Positions 57,775 to 64,000 of a stretch of 64,000 nt of DNA are shown piece after piece; positions within the stretch are counted from its first letter, which is position 1, and each line of letters opens with the position of its first letter. The stretch is taken from contig NC_063436.1 of assembly GCF_020379485.1 (NCBI RefSeq), positions 30,780,301 to 30,844,300 of the forward strand, read 5' to 3'. Source of the DNA: Brassica napus. Its lineage: Eukaryota; Streptophyta; Magnoliopsida; Brassicales; Brassicaceae. The notes under the pieces were generated by a model, which had not been told where the DNA came from, did not search any database, and saw only the letters and a program-made list of their open reading frames with translations. The position numbers and the translations under genes are program-made.

Positions 57775-60700
57775 TCATTTCCCAAAGCTCTCATCCACAA
57801 ATTGGTTGAAGATCTCACAAGACAAGGTTCTCCTTAGCTCCAATGCATTGTCATCATTAATCTTTGTCATGTCTCCTATCTTCAATGACTGGCACTCCAG
57901 AATCTTGACAAGAAATATCCCACAGTTGAAAGGATGTTTTGTCTTGGGTAAACCTTGTGCCTGCTCAATCTCAAATGGAATCATCTTCACCTTATCTACC
58001 TCATCACCAGAAGATTCCACCAGCAGATTAGAAATCAACACTGTCATATTTAAAAATCAATATCAAGATAGAATCAGTTGAATATTTCAAACCAAGAAAC
58101 AGATGAATACATCAAATACAGATTGTTTATACATACCTGCCAACTTTTTCACTTGAGGAATATCAATGCTGTTGCTTTCCTTTTGAAAACAATCATATAC
58201 TGTGATTCTTTTCTTCTTCAAATGAATTTCCATCCCAATCCAGACATTGCTTTTTTTTCCAAGAGTAATCCCATACACAACATCAACATCTTCTCCCCAT
58301 GTCTTCTCTGGATATACCTTCCCTCTCACAGTATCTTTAAATAAATCGTTGAAAATCTTTTTACCTTTGACCTTTTCTTTCTTGTAAGCCAAATCATCAG
58401 AGAGCAAGCAATGCAAGAACTCCATAGGTAGGAAGCACGCCTTTGGAATCTTGTAGTTGTGGAACCAAGCAGCATTCTCATTTCTTCTGCAATTTAGCAT
58501 TGCAAAGGCTCCATCAATGTGCTGCAAAAAAAAAGGCAAACATTATCTAATTTGTTACTAATATTCCTTGAAACTAAACAAATCCTTCCTGAATTTTTTT
58601 TTAAAAAAAAGCTCAAGGCAAGAACATATGTAAACAAATTACCTCTTTCTTAAGGTCCTTTTTTGCATTTTCCATGCTTTGAAAGAAAGATTTCCTTATC
58701 TTATTATCATTGATTGATAGGGACCTGCAGTCGATTAAAGATTCAAAGGAATTACCAAACCTCTTATACATAAATATAAGAATATATAGACAAGGACAGA
58801 AACATGCTTACGTTTCATGCATGCCGGGCTTTAATGTCATCCAATTTTGAAGCCTTGAAAGCTTATGTTCCGCAGGAGTTGAAAACGGATCAACTGCAGG
58901 TATAATCTCAGGTATTACAGTTAAAGCCGGATTTCTGTCAGACTTGAATGGAGTTTTTGTGTCTCTAGATCGTTTAGGCACCCTCTCGCTCCTTCTTAGG
59001 AAAACATTATCCATTCCTGAATTTTGTGATGAGGCAGCAGCTTTCCTTTTCTTATCAGGCTTCACCTTTAATCAAACAATAGACACCAAGCAAAATATTA
59101 TCAAATTTGTTGCAATCGGAATTTCTGGAAACCATTCCTGAAACTAAAATGTATGTATATCAAACAATTCACGTGAAGTATAATTCTAGTTATGATTTAC
59201 CTTATCTGCCATCTTCCAGACTCCATCTTTCCATTCTCTATGAATTCGCAAATCTGAATGTTTGAATAGAATAGTTTCCATAGAAGTATAGAGACACACC
59301 GAGTATGTGTTATCACCAAGTACCATGCTAATTTGTCCGCTGCTCCAGCCATTGTTGTAGAAGGCTTCTACCTTATCCATCATCTCAAAGGATTTTTGGT
59401 CACTAGTTGGTGTTGCAGGACGTATTTTGTCAGCCGTGATAGTATCCTGAAGTTTCTGAAGTCTATGTTGGTCTGTGAAGAGTGTCGTGTACTCAACTGT
59501 CAGCTCCTCTAGTCCTTCACACAGTTTAAGATCAACAACCTTTCCTGGATACCATATTTCGTCATCAGTAGACAAAATTTCAACCTCTGCGCCTATTTGA
59601 AAGTGAGCTAGAAGCCTGCTTACTTCAACCTATTAAAAATGAAGATTCAGTAACATCAGCGGTTTTAAATTGTTAGAATAATAATTAAAGATCAAATATA
59701 CTCGATGCATACCTCGTTTTTTCTGAAAAATCTATAGCACTTGTCTGAAGATGCTCTGTTTGCTGAGTAATAGGCGGCATCTTCGAAACATATGTGGAAA
59801 CTAGCTCAGTAGTAGGTTCTGTAGTATCCTTGAGATTTTCTTCTGCTTGATTCTGCTCTGATGGTGTCTCATCGGATTGATCTCCCTCACTTGTCTGAAG
59901 GTGCTGTGTTTGCGGAGTAAGAGGCTGTGTCTTCGAAACATCTGTGGAAACTAGCTCAGTAGTAGGTTCTGTAGTATCCTTGAGATATTCTTCCGCTTGA
60001 TTCTTTCTGCTTGATTGTGAATGCTCTCCTTCACTTGTAGAAAAATATTGGGTCGCAGTTTCTGTCTCACTCTATAAGACAAAAGTAAATGGTAAGAGTT
60101 AGTTGAATAGAAAAATATTACCTAAACATTTTAAATATTTCTTCTTACCAAAGCATTCTTATTTTCTTCAATAACTAGTGCAATTAGTGAAGACAATGGA
60201 GAGGAAGGTCTGTAATGCACAGCATGTGTATCCTCCTGTAATAACAGTAAAATAAAAGAGGTAGTTATGAAGAAGTTTCTACAATTTAAAATTCAAGTTG
60301 TACTTATGAAAGACATTTCTATGCTTACCTTTTTATTGTTTGCTGAAATGATCTCAGTCAATGGCTGTGTAGCCTCATACGTTTCCTCTGTTACCGTCTG
60401 CAAAAAAAAACAAAAAAAAGTCAGGTAGGGGATCAAAAACACGTACAAAAGCTTTCAAACATTACTTGAAATCTCCAAGATTTTTTGAACATTTACCTGC
60501 TGTTTCTGAATTGGAGTAAAAACTTGAGCCTCAATACTCTTTGGAGATATTGGAGAAGAAGGTGTCTCATTCATTTCCAGTGTTTCTTTTTGCAAAACTT
60601 GAGTCTGAGCAGCAGGTGACTCAATCACAATCTGCAAAAAATATCAGGAAAGGCCATCATGAATACATTCAATTATAATTTCTAGAGTAAATATTACCTC

Positions 60701-63372
60701 ATCATCTGGTTTTCCTTCTCTTGATTAGTTTTGGGTGGCGTTTCATCAGTAGAGGTTTGTGTTTCCCTCTGCCAAAAATTAGAAAGGTCTATATATGTAA
60801 ATCACCCAAAACTAATTGTAAACTCCAACTGTCATTGAGCATATACCTCTTTTGTCAGATTAGGAGTAAAAACTTGAGTATCAAGGGCAGGCGTGTCATC
60901 CGATGGCTCTCTCTCAATCTGTAAAAATTATCACGAAGTCAATCCAGAGTACGTTCTAAAGCTTTCAAACATTAACTTAAAAATCCAAGATTTTTTTTGA
61001 CCATGTACCTGCTGAGTCTGACTTGGAGTATAAACGGGAGTTTCAATACTCTTTGGAGCTATTGGAGAAGAAGGTGTCTCATTCATTTCTACTGTTTCTT
61101 TCTGCAAAACTTGACTCTGACTAGCAGGTGACTCACTTGTTAATTTCTCTCTCACAATCTGCAAAAAAATATCAGGAATGGCCATCATGAATACATTCAA
61201 CTATAATTTCTAGAATAAATATTACCTCATCATCTGGTTTTCCATCTTGATTAGGATTGGATGGCCTCTCACCGGTAGACGTTTCTGTTTCTTTCTGTCA
61301 AAAATCAGAAAAGCCTTTATATGTAAAAAAAAATCACCCAAAACTAATTTGTAAACTCCAACTGTGAAAACAATATCATTGAGCATATACCTCTTTTGTC
61401 AGATTAGGAGAGAATACTTGAGTATCAAGGGCAGGAGTTTCATCATCTGATTCATTCATTGTCCTGCAAAAATCAAGAATGCATTCTAGAATATGTACAA
61501 AAGCTTCCAAATATTACTTCAAAACTCAACAATATTTTATTGGTTACATACCTCATTGTCAAATTAGGCTGTTGAGACATTGGAGATAAAGGCGTCTCAC
61601 TCGATGATTGCGTGTAATCCTGCAAAAATCAGGAAGGCATTCAGGATTTTGTACAAGAATTTCCAAATATTTTCTTAAAAATTTTTGAGCATATACCTCA
61701 TTTTGTTGAGACTTTGGAGATGCAGCTGATTCAATCATTGTCTCCTGCAAAAATCAGGAATGCATTCAAGAAGTACAAAAGCTTTCCAAATATTACTTCA
61801 AAACTCAACAATATTTATTGGTTACATACCTCATGTGTCAAATTAGGCTGTTGAGACATTGGAGATAAAGGTGTCTCACTCGATGGTTGCGTGTGAGACA
61901 TTGGAGATAAAGGTGTCCCACTGGATCGCTGTTTGTCAAATATTAGGAAGGCATTCAAGAATATGTACAAGATCTTCCAAAAAATACTTGAAAATGCAAA
62001 TGTAAAAGAAGATGTTTTGAGAATTTACCTTTTGTGTCACGTTAGTGGGAAAAACATTGCTGTTTCCTTCCAACTCTGACACACGAGCTCTAAGATGTAT
62101 GTTTTCTTCTTCCAGTAATGACATTCGATCCTTCATGCTCTTCAGATTCTCCTCCATTACCGTGATGATCCTGTTCACTTTTTCATTTACTGAATCCTCA
62201 TCAATCGGAGTAGAAGCTTGGCCAGTCTCCTTATTTGCCATCATTTGAATAAGAGCATCCAATGTGTCAAATGTGTCTACACACCTATTTTCCCAGTCAT
62301 CGGCTGTAATCTTGTACCCTTTCTTTGTTACATCTTTCACTGTTTCCAACTCGTCACTATATTTGTCTTCAATGGAGATATCATCTTCTGGATCATGAGG
62401 AATAGAAGGTAGTATGCAATGGACCTTCAGCTGAGAATATTTCAAAAAAAGACCAATGAGAAACATATTAAAAAAAAGAAAAAGCAAACAACTGAGAAAC
62501 ATATACTTGGAAAAGCTTACCTTTGTATCAGCTTCAACCTGTAAAACCCTATCAAGTGATGGATTCTCTATCTCAGTGTATTTTTCACACAAGTAAGTCG
62601 GCCCAGGAACCTCAACTGTTGGTACACACTTACTGAACTTATTCCTTAGCAAAGGAATCGACTCTAGTATCCAAAGAAGGAATACTAGAGGATAACCTTG
62701 CAACTCAAATTTGGATTTATTCTCCAAATGATTCGCGACAGCGTTTTGAATTGACTTCAGGAGCACAATGTAAGCCTCTTTTCCCCATGGATATGTCATA
62801 TCCTGTGCATTTTTCGCATATTCCAAAGGAAAACTCCCTCCTTTGCTCTTCCGCAATAATATGCTCTCTACCAGGATGAGCATTGCGAGGCATATTCTCT
62901 CCTCAGAAGCATCTTCTCTTGTGTTTCTGAGCTGGTCCACCACGTCACTTAACTTATGACTACGCCCCTTTAGCAATTCCCAATTAAATCTCTCGGTTTC
63001 CCTTCGTGGTCCTTCTAATGCACCACTACATTTCAAGCCTGTCATCATATGAAATTCTCTTATAGAGAACCTCATTGGCTGCGCACCGAAATGGAACCAG
63101 GCTTCATTCTCCTTGACAGAAACGATGCTTCTAGTGAGAATGGCGTAGACTATCTTTGCTGATAACTTCAATCCTCTCTCACTGAGCTTCATTACAGGTC
63201 CCAGAAATGATCCTCGGACTCTTATCATCTCATCTGGTTTTAGGATGCTTTTGACAATAGAGATATAATCTGAACCAGAGTATTGGTTGATTGCTGACTT
63301 TTCTTTTGGCTGTGAACCAATAGGATACTTCAGCTCTGGCAGTGCTAGTTTTAGAGGTACTGAATCTTCCAT
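57775..63372 (-). CDS. ULP-like gene B: DUF1985, coiled coil, S/T-P linker, Agenet, Ulp1-fold domain
   Basis: The ATG at 63370-63372 follows a leader-intron acceptor. Domains on the minus strand: DUF1985 (63372 to ~62520; FLGPVMKLSERGLKLSAK, EAWFHFGAQPMRFSIREFHM, LLWILESIPLLRNKF), intron, coiled-coil exon (~62433-62030; MEENLKSMKDRMSLLEEEN), many small linker exons (~61930-59640) repeating SSETPLSPMSQQPNLT or NETPSSPIAPKSIE, Agenet (59575-59200; WYPGKVVDLKLCEG, DKIRPATP, VEAFYNNGWSSGQI, FKHSDLRIHREWKDGVW), then Ulp1-like exons (~59065-57775). In the Ulp1 part Asp (ITVYDC) and Cys (NCGIFLVKILEC) stay, but the catalytic His position is Val (NVWIGMEI) and the oxyanion Gln is absent. No frame break is evident, though small-exon borders are partly inferred. 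A SUMO-peptidase fold that probably cannot cleave. Confidence 0.8.
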
Positions 63373-63654
63373 CTTGTTTCTATCCTGCGTAAACAAGGAA
63401 AAAAAAAATTCAAACTTTTCTGGAAGGCTTTCCTGAAATAACACAAATACAAAACAACACAAAAGTCTTCATTTGCTTCGCTTGTTAATAAGAACGAGTA
63501 ACACACAAATCAAAATCAAAACGCAAGCTTCCCAAATTTTAATTCAAAAACCCTAATTTTAAAAAGTTACCGATTTTGAGAGTAGAGAGTGTGACGCTGA
63601 TGATTAGATAGCCGAGAGAAGATGATTAGCGAGCCGGAGAGGAGAGAAGAAGAT

Positions 63655-63800
63655 TTAGCGAGCCGGAGAAGATGATTCCCGAGCCGGAGACTTCGATTCC
63701 CGAGGGAGAAGATGATTCCCGAGCCGGAGACGACGATTCCCGAGTCGGAGAAGATGATTCCCGAGCCGGAGACGACGATTCCCGAGTCGGAGACGACAGT
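63655..63800. repeat. Minisatellite near the right MULE end
   Basis: A GC-richer unit of 18/36 bp, GAGCCGGAGAxGAxGATTCCC, is repeated about seven times. Read on the minus strand, i.e. in the leader of ULP-like gene B, it is rich in GTCGTCTCC, as is the left leader at 45970-46135. Confidence 0.85.
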
Positions 63801-63887
63801 GCCGGTGAGGGTTTGAAGATTCCCGAGAGGAGACGACAAGATTCGCGATCGAATGAAATGAAATGTTTTTTTTTCTATTCTTATAAC

Positions 63888-64000
63888 AAAGGGTATAAAG
63901 GTAAATTACCCCTTTAATGAAACCTATTTTTGTGACTTCTGATCCTGAGTGCTAGTTTGGGAAGGAAAACTTCAAAGGGTGCTATTATTGACAATTGCCA
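63888..64000. repeat. Right terminal inverted repeat of MULE (reaches window edge)
   Basis: Inverted copy of 45788-45900. It ends ATTGACAATTGCCA at the last base of the window; the true end may be a few bases further. Confidence 0.88.

Larger units (their letters stand above)
45788..64000. mobile_element. 18-kb Mutator-like element (MULE) with long TIRs, MURA and two DUF1985-Agenet-Ulp1 genes
   Basis: The left end (45788-45900) is the reverse complement of the right end (63888-64000) over about 110 bp; the middle ~70 bp, from GAAGTTTTCC to AGGGGYAATTTACC, are almost identical and the outer 27 bp diverge. The element holds a transposase gene (46289-48955, plus), a repeat array, a small gene, and two tandem ULP-like genes (minus). 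MULEs with a Ulp1-like second gene are known in Brassicaceae and other plants (Kaonashi/KI-MULE type). The right tip is at or just beyond the window edge, so the 9-bp target duplication cannot be checked. Confidence 0.9.

Overview
The window is nuclear DNA of a flowering plant of the mustard family (Brassicaceae), most likely Brassica or a close relative. The single-copy genes are recognisable orthologues of a block I recall on Arabidopsis chromosome 4 (about At4g35070 to At4g35180): a BOI/SBP-type RING protein, a CAT2-type catalase, a PIP2;7-type aquaporin, a kelch F-box protein, and relics of an LHT7-like transporter and an O-methyltransferase. Gene numbers are from memory. The species cannot be fixed from the sequence. 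Intact host genes are few and the spaces between them are filled with transposable elements of many classes.

Layout, left half. 1-615: LTR and leader of a minus-strand Copia element running off the left edge. 2050-3797: non-autonomous DNA element. 5619-6409: RING gene. 6990-13315: very young complete-length Copia element with identical-length LTRs, a 5-bp target duplication and an intact pol, but no recognisable gag. 14142-15410: two-B3-domain REM gene interrupted by an in-frame stop. 16680-17714: possible solo LTR and a patchwork of copied fragments that looks like break repair. 18531-20879: complete eight-exon catalase gene. 21461-27765: nearly intact L1-type LINE with a 16-bp target duplication.

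Layout, middle. 27.8-36 kb holds MITEs, a 1-kb retroposon with target duplication, a second copy of the 2050-3797 family, and a hAT element. The aquaporin gene (36225-37705) is bracketed on both sides by two different non-autonomous hAT elements, each with a perfect 8-bp target duplication. Then come the F-box gene, an unidentified ORF fragment, the LHT-like and O-methyltransferase relics, and a 0.65-kb tandem duplication.

Layout, right end. From about 45788 to the window edge lies one 18-kb Mutator-like element (MULE) with inverted terminal repeats of about 110 bp. It carries an apparently intact MURA-type transposase gene on the plus strand and two tandem, diverged genes on the minus strand. 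Both of these encode a DUF1985 domain, a coiled coil, an S/T-P-rich linker, an Agenet (Tudor-like) domain and a Ulp1-type (C48) protease fold. It also has a small gene with its own TATA box, six tandem 0.23-kb units and six further modules with tRNA-like Pol III A/B boxes and T-runs, and a dispersed palindromic motif found mainly in its non-coding DNA. This element is the strongest candidate for an undescribed system. The two protease-like genes have each lost different catalytic residues, so they may act as SUMO/chromatin-binding rather than cleaving factors, as VANDAL-type MULEs use accessory proteins that recognise dispersed motifs. That functional link is inference.
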